64,000 bases of DNA from Pseudomonas prosekii (GTDB lineage: Bacteria > Pseudomonadota > Gammaproteobacteria > Pseudomonadales > Pseudomonadaceae). The DNA is taken from contig NZ_LT629762.1 in NCBI RefSeq assembly GCF_900105155.1, positions 2,705,001 through 2,769,000 on the forward strand, given 5' to 3'. The notes beneath the pieces were generated by a model. It saw nothing but the letters and a program-made list of their open reading frames with translations. It was not told the origin of the DNA and made no database searches. The position numbers were made by a program, and so were the translations under genes. Position 1 is the first letter of the stretch. Each line of letters starts with the position of its first letter. This document shows positions 19,085-27,918 of this stretch, one piece after another.

Positions 19085-19507
19085 TCAAGTGCTCTGGCAG
19101 CCCGCCGGTGTGCCTTGGCCAATGACCTTCTGCTGCTGGTCGTAGAGCTTCGCCCATGGCCGGAAGCCGATATTCCCCGCTTGCAGCTGATAGCGCTGGC
19201 CGGCGTTGAATTCCTTGAATTTCACACTCAACTGACAATCGCGCCACAGCGGTTCGCTGGTCGGGCCGATATTGGTCGGCTGCACCGCGAACTGGTAACG
19301 CACCTTCAGCTCATGGCTGCCGGGCTGCACTTCAAAATAACGTCGGTCGGTGGCCGCTTTGTCGTCGACTTTCAGCGCTTGTAACGCGGCGTCATCCTGT
19401 TTCGAATCGAGGTCGATCCAGGCTTGCGCCGGATCAGGGTCGGGCATTCCAAAACCGGCACAACCAGCCAGTGTCAGCAGGCTTGCGGTCAGCATCAACT
19501 TGCGCAT
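19085..19507 (-). CDS. Small lipoprotein, paralogue B
   Basis: A 140-residue protein with a lipoprotein signal (MRKLMLTASLLTLAGC, lipobox LAGC at Cys16) and the same blocks as paralogue A: AQAWIDLDSKQ, RRYFEVQPGSHELKVRYQF and FNAGQRYQLQAG. It is 5' of A and probably transcribed first, so the pair is a tandem duplication. It is divergent from the aminopeptidase gene. No function is assigned. Confidence 0.8.
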   Translation of the reverse strand: MRKLMLTASLLTLAGCAGFGMPDPDPAQAWIDLDSKQDDAALQALKVDDKAATDRRYFEVQPGSHELKVRYQFAVQPTNIGPTSEPLWRDCQLSVKFKEFNAGQRYQLQAGNIGFRPWAKLYDQQQKVIGQGTPAGCQST

Positions 19508-19566
19508 AGCGGAGCTCCAGTCAAGCGGGATAGTCTTGTCGGCAGACTTCCAGGGATGTTTTTATT

Positions 19567-20643
19567 TTGATCAGGCCGTGTCCAAGCCTTGGGTTACTTG
19601 ATCGCGTTTTGCGCGTTTTGTTTCCGGGTGTGTTGTTTTTGTTGCTCAACGGTTGCGCCAGCGTCAGCTATTACGGGCAATTGGCGTCGGGTCAGTTGCA
19701 GTTGCTGCGCGCCCGCGAGCCGGTTGCCGAGGTGGTTGCCGACCCTCAGCGCGATGGCCAATTGCGCGCGCACCTGGCGCAATCGCAAAAGGCCCGAGCG
19801 TTCGCCAGCGCGCATTTGCACCTGCCGGATAACCAGAGCTATCGCTTGTACGCCGATATTGGCCGGCCGTATGTGGTGTGGAATGTGTTCGCCACGGCGG
19901 AATTTTCCCTGACGCCGCACAATCATTGTTTTCCGATCGCCGGTTGCGTGGCCTATCGCGGCTATTACAGCCAAAGCGCCGCGCGAGGCGAGGCGGCCAT
20001 TCAGCGTTTGCAAGGCATGGACGTGGCGATTGGCGGCGTCGAGGCGTATTCGACGCTGGGCTGGTTCAACGATCCGATCATCAGCTCGATGATGCATTGG
20101 GGCGATGAACGCCTGTCGACGCTGATCTTCCACGAACTGGCGCATCAGCAGTTTTATGTACAGGACGACACTGAATTCAATGAATCCTTCGCCACCTTCG
20201 TCGAGCAGGAAGGCACCCGCCAATGGCGCGCCAGCCGTGGTCTCGCACCCGACATCGGCGCGCAGACGCGCCAGCGCGACCAGTTCATCCAACTGATCCT
20301 CGACACCCGCACGCGCCTGGAACAGCTCTACGCCCAACCGCTGGCCGCCGAGCAGATGCGCCAACGCAAAGCCGCCGAATTCGAACGGTTACGCAGCGAC
20401 TACCGCGCACTGCGCGACGGCCAATGGGCCGGAGACAAACGCTACGACGCCTGGATCAACCAACCGCTGAACAACGCACGGCTACTGCCATTCGGCCTGT
20501 ACGACCAATGGGTGCCGGCGTTCGCGGCGTTATTCCGCCAGGTTGATGGCGATTGGCTGAGGTTTTACGCCGAGGTACAGAAGTTGGGCCAGTTGCCAGT
20601 TGATGAGCGCAAAGCGGCGTTGAAAGCGTTGGCCGGGAGTTAA
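19567..20643 (+). CDS. Lipoprotein aminopeptidase (PF10023-type)
   Basis: A 358-residue protein with a lipoprotein-like signal ending LLLNGC (Cys30 if TTG 19567 is the start). The zinc motif HELAH is at residues 189-193, followed by DDTEFNESFATFVEQEG, where the Glu would be the third zinc ligand. This matches a family of predicted aminopeptidases. The start is uncertain: TTG 19567 has AGGGA ten bases upstream, and TTG codons slightly further in would also leave the lipobox intact. Activity has not been shown for this protein. Confidence 0.82.
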   Translation: MIRPCPSLGLLDRVLRVLFPGVLFLLLNGCASVSYYGQLASGQLQLLRAREPVAEVVADPQRDGQLRAHLAQSQKARAFASAHLHLPDNQSYRLYADIGRPYVVWNVFATAEFSLTPHNHCFPIAGCVAYRGYYSQSAARGEAAIQRLQGMDVAIGGVEAYSTLGWFNDPIISSMMHWGDERLSTLIFHELAHQQFYVQDDTEFNESFATFVEQEGTRQWRASRGLAPDIGAQTRQRDQFIQLILDTRTRLEQLYAQPLAAEQMRQRKAAEFERLRSDYRALRDGQWAGDKRYDAWINQPLNNARLLPFGLYDQWVPAFAALFRQVDGDWLRFYAEVQKLGQLPVDERKAALKALAGS

Positions 20644-20659
20644 GATTTGCAGCGGTTTG

Positions 20660-20746
20660 GCGGGCCTCATCGCGGGCAAGCCATGCTCCCACTGGGATGT
20701 GTTGCCCCAATCTGTAGGAGCATGGCTCGCCCGCGATGAGGCCCGC
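20660..20746. repeat. REP pair on the 3' side of the REP transposase gene
   Basis: Long inverted arms (GCGGGCCTCATCGCGGGC and its complement GCCCGCGATGAGGCCCGC) enclose REP cores GCAAGCCATGCTCCCA and GGAGCATGGCTCGC. The arms pair over more than 30 bases. Confidence 0.88.
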
Positions 20747-20766
20747 AAAATCACATCAGAAATGGC

Positions 20767-21225
20767 TCACACCCAAATTGCATCCCACAAAGAATAATCA
20801 CCGGTTTTTTTAACCAAACCCGCACGCACAGGATTGGTAACGATATACCGGGCAACCGCCAACAAATCCTCTTCCTTGCGAATCGCTCGATCGTGGTAAC
20901 CCTGTTGCCAAAGCGGACCTTGGCGCTGCGTCGCACGGTTTAATGCCACCGTCGTCCGCGACTTGGTGCGCGCCATCAATTTAGGCAGTGAAAGGTTTTG
21001 AAGTTCAATCAGCCAATGAAAGTGATCCGGCATGACCACCCAGGCAAGAGAGTTGGCGAACTGCTCTTCTTGCGCCTTTCGGAATGCTTCGACGACCAAC
21101 CGGCCTGTTTTATAGGTGGTAAAAACTGGCTGGCGTTCTAACGCGACAACGGTCACCAGATAGATTTGTCCGGATTCCGAATAGCGGCCGGTGCGCAAAC
21201 GGTGAGAGTAATTCTGGCTAGGCAT
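20767..21225 (-). mobile_element. REP-associated tyrosine transposase (RAYT, TnpA-REP)
   Basis: A 152-residue single-domain transposase of the Y1/HUH superfamily. The HUH pair is His68-Phe-His70 in MPDHFHWLIEL, and the likely nucleophile is Tyr110 in QQGYHDRAIR; RYIVTNPVRAGLV near the C-terminus is typical of RAYTs. The frame is complete. REP pairs flank it on both sides, the standard RAYT setting. RAYTs are single-copy, domesticated relatives of IS200/IS605 transposases thought to spread REP/REPIN sequences; they do not behave as ordinary insertion sequences. Confidence 0.93.
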
Positions 21226-21318
21226 AGATGATCGTCCTTGATCGTGAGCTGAATTATCAGGCTAGGCGACAAGGAGTCTGCGGGGGTTAAACAGTTGCTC
21301 AGGATGTGTCTGTGAGGG

Positions 21319-21452
21319 AGCCATCGCGGGCAAGCCTTGCTCCCACAGAGTCGGCGCAAGGGATGATGTTGCGTTCGCGACAAAACCATAGAAGCGAACC
21401 CAGCCTCCTGAGGCTGACAAACCGTGGGAGCAAAGCTTGCTCGCGATGGCGG
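21319..21452. repeat. REP pair on the 5' side of the REP transposase gene
   Basis: A unit near 21319-21348 (ATCGCGGGCAAGCCTTGCTCCC) and an inverted unit at 21423-21452 (GTGGGAGCAAAGCTTGCTCGCG) are cited in shortened form. About 75 bases separate them. Confidence 0.85.
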
Positions 21453-21457
21453 TCTGA

Positions 21458-22108
21458 CTAACCGCGCAAAAACGCTTGGTGCATCTCATCCAGCGTCTCA
21501 AAGTGATAGGCCGGGGCTTCGGCGGTGAGTTCTGCGTGGCTGCCGAAACCGTAGCCTACTGCGACGGCCGCCAAGCCATTGCTTCGGGCGCCGATCAGGT
21601 CGTGTTTGCGGTCGCCGATCATCAGGGTGTTCGCCGGGTCGAGGCCTTCTTCGGCGATCAGATGAGCGATCAACTCGACTTTATTGGTCCGCGTGCCATC
21701 CAGCTCGCTGCCGTAAATCACTTTGAAATGTTTGGCGAAATCAAAATGCCGGGCGATTTCCCGGGCGAATATCCACGGTTTCGACGTCGCGATATACAAC
21801 TGCCGGCCCTGCCCGATCAGGGTTTCCAGCAATGGCGTAACACCGTCGAACACACGGTTTTCGTAGAGCCCGGTGACTTTGAAACGTTCGCGGTAAAAAT
21901 TCACCGCTTGCCAGGCCTTGGCTTCGTCGAAACCGTAGAACTGCATAAACGCCTGCAACAGCGGCGGGCCGATGAAGTGTTCGAGTTTGCTCAGGTCCGG
22001 CTCGTCGATACCCAGATTGGCCAGGGCAAATTGAATCGAGCGGGTAATCCCCTCTCGCGGGTCGGTAAGGGTGCCGTCGAGGTCGAATAAAACTGTTTGG
22101 TGATGCAT
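21458..22108 (-). CDS. HAD-superfamily hydrolase, phosphoglycolate phosphatase-like
   Basis: A 216-residue protein with motif I FDLDGTLTDPREGI at the N-terminus, motif II YIATSKP near residue 110, and motif IV MIGDRKHDLIGARSNG. It has an alpha-helical cap between motifs I and II, as in phosphoglycolate phosphatases (Gph) and pyrophosphatase-like HADs. The substrate is open. It is 42 bases from the gamma-carbonic anhydrase gene on the same strand and may be co-transcribed with it. Confidence 0.9.
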   Translation of the reverse strand: MHHQTVLFDLDGTLTDPREGITRSIQFALANLGIDEPDLSKLEHFIGPPLLQAFMQFYGFDEAKAWQAVNFYRERFKVTGLYENRVFDGVTPLLETLIGQGRQLYIATSKPWIFAREIARHFDFAKHFKVIYGSELDGTRTNKVELIAHLIAEEGLDPANTLMIGDRKHDLIGARSNGLAAVAVGYGFGSHAELTAEAPAYHFETLDEMHQAFLRG

Positions 22109-22150
22109 GAAAATTCCTGGGCAGTAGCGGGTCGGTTTAATCGAGAGCGA

Positions 22151-22696
22151 TCAGATCTGGTCGTAACCTTCGGCCAGATGCAGGTCTTTGAGCTTCACGT
22201 AGTTCGCCGCGCTGTAGGTGAAAAAGGAGTTTTCCTTGTCGGACAGTGGGCGGATTTGTTTCACCGGGCTGCCGACGTAGAGAAAGCCGCTTTCCAGGCG
22301 TTTGCCCGGCGGCACCAGGCTCCCGGCGCCGATGATCACGTCGTCCTCGACCACCGCACCGTCCATGACAATGCTGCCCATGCCGATCAGAACGCGGCTG
22401 CCGATCGAGCAACCGTGCAGCATGACTTTATGCGCGATGGTCACATCGTCGCCGATCAGGCAGGGAAAACCCGCGGGATTGAACGGCCCGGCGTGGGTGA
22501 TGTGCAACACGCAGCCATCCTGAACACTGGTGCGCGCGCCGATGCGGATGCGGTGCATGTCGCCGCGGATCACCGTCAGCGGCCACACGGAACTGTCCGC
22601 GCCGATTTCGACGTCGCCGATGACCACCGCCGAACGGTCGACAAAAGCGCCTTTGCCCAGCAGCGGCGTGTGGTTGAGATACTTGCGAAGGGTCAC
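22151..22696 (-). CDS. Gamma-carbonic anhydrase family protein (YrdA/PaaY-like)
   Basis: A 181-residue left-handed beta-helix protein with hexapeptide repeats (for example VVIGDVEIGADSSVWPLTVI). The zinc histidines are visible in CVLHITH (His65/His68) and IAHKVMLHG (His89, His94). The GTG at 22696 gives the usual N-terminus and has GAGAG upstream; longer in-frame starts would run into the prlC promoter region. YrdA-type members often show weak or no carbonic anhydrase activity, so the enzyme name is nominal. Confidence 0.9.
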   Translation of the reverse strand: MTLRKYLNHTPLLGKGAFVDRSAVVIGDVEIGADSSVWPLTVIRGDMHRIRIGARTSVQDGCVLHITHAGPFNPAGFPCLIGDDVTIAHKVMLHGCSIGSRVLIGMGSIVMDGAVVEDDVIIGAGSLVPPGKRLESGFLYVGSPVKQIRPLSDKENSFFTYSAANYVKLKDLHLAEGYDQI

Positions 22697-22785
22697 GATA
22701 GGTTCTCTCTCTGTCGCTGATAGCTGCGGTGAACGTCGATTGTAATTAAGATGGCCGCATGTTTCTTCCAGCCAAGGTGCCAACC

Positions 22786-24837
22786 GTGAGCGTGAACAAC
22801 CCTCTTTTGCAGTCCTACGACCTGCCGCCGTTCTCGGCAATTCGTGCCGAACACGTGCAACCGGCCATTGAACAGATCCTGGCTGACAACCGCGCCGCCA
22901 TTATCGAGATCCTCAAAACCCAGGGCAAACAACCGACCTGGGCCGGCCTGGTGCTGGCGATGGACGAACTCAATGACCGCCTCGGCGCAGCCTGGAGCCC
23001 GGTCAGCCACCTGAATGCCGTGTGCAACAGCGCCGAATTGCGCGAAGCCTTCGAATCCTGCTTGCCAGCCCTGAGCGCCTACTCCACCGAGATGGGCCAG
23101 AACCGCGAATTGTTCCAGGCCTTCGAAGCGCTGGCCAACAGCCCCGAAGCCGCCGGTTTCGATGTGGCGCAGAAAACTATCCTCGAACACGCCCTGCGCG
23201 ACTTCCGTCTGTCGGGTATCGACTTGCCGGAAGCCGAGCAAAAGCGCTACGCCGAAGTGCAAAGCAAGCTGTCGGAACTGGGCAGCCGCTTCTCCAACCA
23301 ACTGCTCGACGCCACGCAAGCCTGGACCAAACACGTTACCGACGAAGCCACCCTCGCCGGCCTGACCGATTCGGCCAAGGCGCAAATGGCCGCCGCCGCG
23401 CAGGCCAAAGGCCTAGAAGGCTTCCTGATCACCCTGGAATTCCCCAGCTATTACGCGGTGATGACCTACGCCCACGACCGCGCCCTGCGCGAAGAAGTCT
23501 ACGCCGCCTACTGCACCCGCGCGTCGGACCAAGGCCCGAATGCCGGCCAGAACGATAACGGCCCGGTGATGGAAGAAATCCTCGACCTGCGTCAGGAATT
23601 GGCCAGGTTGCTCGGTTTCGCCAGTTTCTCGGAACTGAGTCTTGCCACCAAAATGGCCGAATCCAGCGACCAGGTCCTGAGCTTCCTGCGTGACCTGGCC
23701 AAGCGCAGCAAGCCGTTCGCTGCGCAGGATCTGCAACAACTCAAGGCTTACGCCGCCGAACAGGGCTGCCCGGACCTGCAAAGTTGGGACAGCGGTTTCT
23801 ACGGTGAAAAACTTCGCGAACAACGTTACAGCGTTGCCCAGGAAGCCCTTCGCGCGTACTTCCCGATCGACAAAGTGCTCGGCGGCTTGTTTGCCATCGT
23901 CCAGCGCCTGTACGGCATCGAAATCGCCGAGCAAAAAGGCTTCGACACTTGGCACCCGGACGTGCGCCTGTTCGAAATCAAGGAAAACGGCCAGCACGTC
24001 GGCCGCTTCTTCTTCGACCTCTATGCGCGCGCCAACAAGCGCGGCGGCGCCTGGATGGACGGCGCTCGCGACCGTCGTCGCACGGTTGACGGCGTGTTGC
24101 AGAGCCCGGTGGCCAATCTGGTGTGCAACTTCACCCCGGCCGACAGCGGCAAACCTGCGCTGCTGACCCACGATGAAGTGACCACGCTGTTCCACGAATT
24201 CGGTCACGGTTTGCATCACCTGCTGACCCGCGTCGAGCACGCTGGCGTGTCCGGCATCAACGGCGTGGCGTGGGACGCGGTCGAGCTGCCAAGCCAGTTC
24301 ATGGAAAACTGGTGCTGGGAGCCGGAAGGACTGGCGCTGATCTCCGGTCACTACGAAACCGGCGAACCGCTGCCGCAAGACTTGTTGGGCAAAATGCTCG
24401 CGGCGAAGAACTTCCAGTCCGGCCTGATGATGGTCCGCCAACTGGAATTCTCGCTGTTCGACTTCGAATTGCACGCCACCCACGGCGACGGCCGCAGTGT
24501 GCTGCAAGTGCTCGAAGGCGTGCGCGACGAAGTCTCGGTGATGCGTCCGCCGGCCTACAACCGCTTCCCGAACAGCTTTGCGCACATCTTCGCCGGCGGT
24601 TATGCGGCGGGTTATTACAGCTACAAGTGGGCGGAAGTGCTGTCCGCCGATGCCTTCTCGAAGTTTGAAGAGGACGGCGTGCTCAATGCTGAAACCGGGC
24701 GCGCTTTCCGTGAGGCGATCCTGGCGCGCGGCGGTTCGCAGGCGCCGATGGTGCTGTTCGTCGACTTCCGTGGCCGTGCGCCATCAATTGACGCACTCTT
24801 GCGTCACAGCGGCCTGAGTGAGGACGCGGCAGCATGA
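22786..24837 (+). CDS. prlC: Oligopeptidase A
   Basis: A 683-residue cytosolic M3 metallopeptidase that degrades oligopeptides, including cleaved signal peptides. The zinc site HEFGH is at residues 470-474, with the third ligand in DAVELPSQFMENW. The start is GTG 22786 (protein MSVNNPLLQSYDLPPFSAIR); an upstream ATG at 22759 would add nine residues without family match. It overlaps the next gene by four bases (ATGA) and is divergent from the gamma-carbonic anhydrase gene. Confidence 0.95.
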   Translation: MSVNNPLLQSYDLPPFSAIRAEHVQPAIEQILADNRAAIIEILKTQGKQPTWAGLVLAMDELNDRLGAAWSPVSHLNAVCNSAELREAFESCLPALSAYSTEMGQNRELFQAFEALANSPEAAGFDVAQKTILEHALRDFRLSGIDLPEAEQKRYAEVQSKLSELGSRFSNQLLDATQAWTKHVTDEATLAGLTDSAKAQMAAAAQAKGLEGFLITLEFPSYYAVMTYAHDRALREEVYAAYCTRASDQGPNAGQNDNGPVMEEILDLRQELARLLGFASFSELSLATKMAESSDQVLSFLRDLAKRSKPFAAQDLQQLKAYAAEQGCPDLQSWDSGFYGEKLREQRYSVAQEALRAYFPIDKVLGGLFAIVQRLYGIEIAEQKGFDTWHPDVRLFEIKENGQHVGRFFFDLYARANKRGGAWMDGARDRRRTVDGVLQSPVANLVCNFTPADSGKPALLTHDEVTTLFHEFGHGLHHLLTRVEHAGVSGINGVAWDAVELPSQFMENWCWEPEGLALISGHYETGEPLPQDLLGKMLAAKNFQSGLMMVRQLEFSLFDFELHATHGDGRSVLQVLEGVRDEVSVMRPPAYNRFPNSFAHIFAGGYAAGYYSYKWAEVLSADAFSKFEEDGVLNAETGRAFREAILARGGSQAPMVLFVDFRGRAPSIDALLRHSGLSEDAAA

Positions 24838-25121
24838 GTGACGGGCCTGTGATCACCAAGAAACGCTTTATCGCCGGGGCGGTCTGCCCGGCGTGCAGCG
24901 AGCCGGACAAATTGATGATGTGGAACGAAGACGAGGTCCCGCATCGCGAATGCGTGGCTTGCGGTTATTCCGACACGCTCAATGAGCAAGGCCTGTCGGT
25001 GCCCAAGGAATTGGGCACGCGGGTCAACGTTTCGGCGCTGAAAGTGCCGGACGCCAAGGTTCAGGCAGTGCAATTCTTCCCGAACCCGAAGCTCAAGAAA
25101 AAGCCCGACGAGCAGCACTGA
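24834..25121 (+). CDS. Small zinc-ribbon protein (YheV/DUF2387-like)
   Basis: A 95-residue protein with two CxxC knuckles, CPAC near residue 18 and CVAC near residue 40, spaced as a zinc ribbon, and a charged, lysine-rich C-terminus. It starts in the ATGA overlap with prlC, so it is co-translated with it. YheV-like proteins are uncharacterised. The coupling suggests a link with protein turnover, but no direct evidence is seen. Confidence 0.87.
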   Translation: MSDGPVITKKRFIAGAVCPACSEPDKLMMWNEDEVPHRECVACGYSDTLNEQGLSVPKELGTRVNVSALKVPDAKVQAVQFFPNPKLKKKPDEQH

Positions 25122-25129
25122 GTCATCCC

Positions 25130-25161
25130 CCACCTTGCACACCGGAACGGGTGCAAGGTGG
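25130..25161 (+). terminator. Hairpin after the prlC operon
   Basis: A perfect 11-base-pair stem (CCACCTTGCAC/GTGCAAGGTGG) with a ten-base loop lies eight bases after the stop. Only TATCTGTTT follows, so it is an imperfect intrinsic terminator. Confidence 0.6.
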
Positions 25162-25235
25162 TATCTGTTTACCACCTCTGCCCTGCGCTTCCTTTTTAAG
25201 CTGAGCCGATTGAATCGCTCATCAAGGAAGATGCC

Positions 25236-27278
25236 ATGCCTGATATCAATCCGTTATTGCAGCGCTGGGACCTGCCGCCCTGGTCGTCCATTCGCGCTGA
25301 ACATCTGATCCCCGCCGTCGAACAAATCATTGCTGACAACCGTCAGGTCATCGCCGACGTGATCGCCACGCAATCGGCCGTCCCGACCTGGGACGATCTG
25401 GTGCTGGCCGTGGCTGAAACCGATGCGCGGCTGGATGAAGTGATGGCCATCATCGCCACCCTCGACACCGTGCAGCACGAAGGCGATGCATGGCGTCGGG
25501 CGAGCGCCGTGTGTGCCGAGGCGCAGAACCGTTACCTGGCGGATAAATCGAGCAATCTGGCGTTGTACCGCGCGTATCAAACGCTGGCGCAAAGCGCTAT
25601 TGCGGTGAATTTCGACGCACCGCGCAAAGCGGTGCTGGAAAAAATCCTCCGCGGGTTTCGCTTGTCGGGCATCGAGTTGTCCGCTGAACAGCAGGGCAAC
25701 CTGGCGAAGCTGAATCACGACATCGGCCTGCTGCAAAGTCTGTTTCTGAACAACCTCGACAACGCCAACGCGGCGTGGAGCAAGCGCATCGCTGACGCCG
25801 AACACCTCAAAGGATTGAACCAGGCCGCTCAGGATCGCCTCGCCGAGAATGCGCGGCAGGCCGGCCACTCAGGTTGGCTGTTGCCGCTGGACCGCGCCAC
25901 GTGTCATCAAGTGCTGACCTACGCCGAGAACCGCGCCCTGCGCGAAGAGTATTTCGCGGCGTATTTCACCCGCGCCTCCGATCAAGGCCCGCACGCCGGG
26001 CAGTTCGACAACGAACCGGTGCTGGCCCTGTTGCTGGCTCAGCGGCATCGCAAAGCGCTGCTGCTCGGCTATGAAAACTTCGCGCAATTGAGTCTGGCCA
26101 ACCGCATGGCCGATTCGACCGAACGCGTCAGCGCTTTTCTGCGCCAGCAAGTGGCGCTGGAAATGCCGCATTTCGAAGCCGATGCACGGGCGATAGCGAC
26201 CCTTGCCGCCGAGTTCGGATTGGCCGATGTGCAGGCCTGGGATCACTTATTTCTTGCCGAGAAACTGCGCCAACGCAATCTCGGAACCGCGCTGAAAAAC
26301 CTGCGCAGCTATTTTCCGTTCGACGGCACCCTGCGCCGACTGTGCCTGTTCAGCGAACGCATGTTCGGCATTCAAATCGTCGAGCAAAACCTGTTCGAGC
26401 GCTGGCACGACGAGGTTCGATTGTTTGAGGTCAGTGAGCACGGGCAAGTGATCGGGCACATTTATCTTGATCCCTATCACCGCCAGCCCGCGCCGGATTT
26501 TGCCTGGACCGCCACCCCGCGCAATCGTCGAATCGACGCCGAAGGTCGACAGACGTTGCCGATCGCCATTCTTCACGCCAACTTCGCCGCGGTCGCCGAA
26601 GGTCAACCGCGCTTGCTGAATCATCTGGACCTGCGGGTGTTGTTCCACGAATTTGGGCATTGCCTGCACCAAGTGCTGACCCGTTCGACGCACTACAACC
26701 TGTCAGGAGTGAGCGAACTCGGGCGCGATACGGCGGAGTTTGCCGGGCAATTCTTTGAGCTGTGGTGCCAGTCCCCGGCGTTTCTGCTGTGGCTGGCGGC
26801 CCACCATCAAACCGGTGAGCGCCTGAGCGAAGCTCGGGTCAACGCGGCGATGAGCGCCATTCAGAAGCACAGCAGTTGGGACACCGCGTACTTGTTGCTG
26901 AGCGCTTCTTTCGATTTCGAGTTGCACTGTTGCCAGGGCGACGGGCGCAGCGCGCAGCAGGTTTTCGCCGACGTGCAGCGCCGCTTGCCGCACTTGAAAA
27001 TGCCGGTCTACGCACGCTTCGCCAACGGTTTCGACTACTTGGCCACCGGGTATGAAGCGTCGGTTTACGCCTATAAATGGTCGGGCGTGTTGGCCAGCGA
27101 AGCGTTCAAACGTTTCGACAGAGACTGGGTGTTCAATGCGCAAACCGGCCGGGCGTTTCGCGAGGCGGTTTTTGGCCCGGGGGATGCGCGTTCCTTGATG
27201 GTTTCGCTGGAGGAATTCCTCGGGCGAGCGCTGGGTGATGATCTGTTTCCGACCGGCGTCACTTCGCCGGTTGCGTGA
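25236..27278 (+). CDS. Second M3-family metallopeptidase, PrlC paralogue
   Basis: A 680-residue paralogue of the upstream prlC with the same N-terminal pattern (INPLLQRWDLPPWSSIRAEH). HEFGH lies at residues 471-475 and the third-ligand region reads GRDTAEFAGQFFELW. The glutamate ligand is kept, but the usual PSQ after it is lost. Catalysis is therefore likely, while substrate range probably differs from PrlC. AAGGAAG lies upstream of ATG 25236. Its 3' end overlaps the convergent phosphatase gene by 20 bases. Confidence 0.9.
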   Translation: MPDINPLLQRWDLPPWSSIRAEHLIPAVEQIIADNRQVIADVIATQSAVPTWDDLVLAVAETDARLDEVMAIIATLDTVQHEGDAWRRASAVCAEAQNRYLADKSSNLALYRAYQTLAQSAIAVNFDAPRKAVLEKILRGFRLSGIELSAEQQGNLAKLNHDIGLLQSLFLNNLDNANAAWSKRIADAEHLKGLNQAAQDRLAENARQAGHSGWLLPLDRATCHQVLTYAENRALREEYFAAYFTRASDQGPHAGQFDNEPVLALLLAQRHRKALLLGYENFAQLSLANRMADSTERVSAFLRQQVALEMPHFEADARAIATLAAEFGLADVQAWDHLFLAEKLRQRNLGTALKNLRSYFPFDGTLRRLCLFSERMFGIQIVEQNLFERWHDEVRLFEVSEHGQVIGHIYLDPYHRQPAPDFAWTATPRNRRIDAEGRQTLPIAILHANFAAVAEGQPRLLNHLDLRVLFHEFGHCLHQVLTRSTHYNLSGVSELGRDTAEFAGQFFELWCQSPAFLLWLAAHHQTGERLSEARVNAAMSAIQKHSSWDTAYLLLSASFDFELHCCQGDGRSAQQVFADVQRRLPHLKMPVYARFANGFDYLATGYEASVYAYKWSGVLASEAFKRFDRDWVFNAQTGRAFREAVFGPGDARSLMVSLEEFLGRALGDDLFPTGVTSPVA

Positions 27279-27918
27279 CGGACTCGAGATTGGCCGACTG
27301 GAACCAGTTCTTCATCGAACACACGGCAAACGCACTGGTGCTGCATTCACCGTTGGCCAGCGCGGTGCGCAGTCGGTCGGTATCGGCCTGCATCATGTAA
27401 CGAACGCTGTCCTTGAAATGGCTGCTGTCGCCGAAACCGCCGGTGGTCATTTCATTCAACGCGTCTTCCTTGCTCCAACCCTGCAGCACCACGCGGTACA
27501 TCGCGGCGATCAGGCCGGTGCGATCAGAGCCGTGCTTGCAGTGCATCAACACCGGCCCCTTGGCCTCGGCGGTTTGAATGGCGCGCAGGGCGGCGATGAT
27601 CTGCGCGTCATCGACGTGGCTGGTGCGGTAAGGCAATTGCACCTTTTCGATGCCCGGCGCCGACAACCAGCGCGCATCCGTTTCCGGCAGGAAATTGATC
27701 ACGGTTTTGACCTGGAGCCTGTCCAGCAGCGGCACCACGCCGCTGTCGGGCAAAGCGCTGCGGTAGAGATTCGGCGACATTTGAAAGAGGTTGTATTGGC
27801 GGTCCACCGACTGCGCCCATTGCGCCGGCCTGGTGGACGCGATGTCGTCGGCCAGCGCCAGTGGAACCATGAACAACGCGACCAATGACAGGCAAATCGA
27901 AGAAAAGATTTTGGACAT
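27259..27918 (-). CDS. tpbA: Periplasmic dual-specificity/tyrosine phosphatase, TpbA-like
   Basis: A 219-residue protein with a signal peptide (MSKIFSSICLSLVALFMVPL, cleaved after ALA). The phosphatase loop is HCKHGSDRTG (Cys127, Arg133), and the general acid is probably in HVDDAQ (Asp103/104). Spacing, length and the conserved C-terminal NGECS region match TpbA of P. aeruginosa, a periplasmic phosphatase that acts on the diguanylate cyclase TpbB and lowers biofilm formation. Orthology is judged from memory of that protein; the partner is not in this window. Confidence 0.82.
   Translation of the reverse strand: MSKIFSSICLSLVALFMVPLALADDIASTRPAQWAQSVDRQYNLFQMSPNLYRSALPDSGVVPLLDRLQVKTVINFLPETDARWLSAPGIEKVQLPYRTSHVDDAQIIAALRAIQTAEAKGPVLMHCKHGSDRTGLIAAMYRVVLQGWSKEDALNEMTTGGFGDSSHFKDSVRYMMQADTDRLRTALANGECSTSAFAVCSMKNWFQSANLESVTQPAK

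Noticed and set aside
20767..21225. REP transposase considered as an ordinary insertion sequence
   Set aside because: It is a single-domain RAYT flanked by REP pairs, with no terminal inverted repeats or target duplication of a standard IS.
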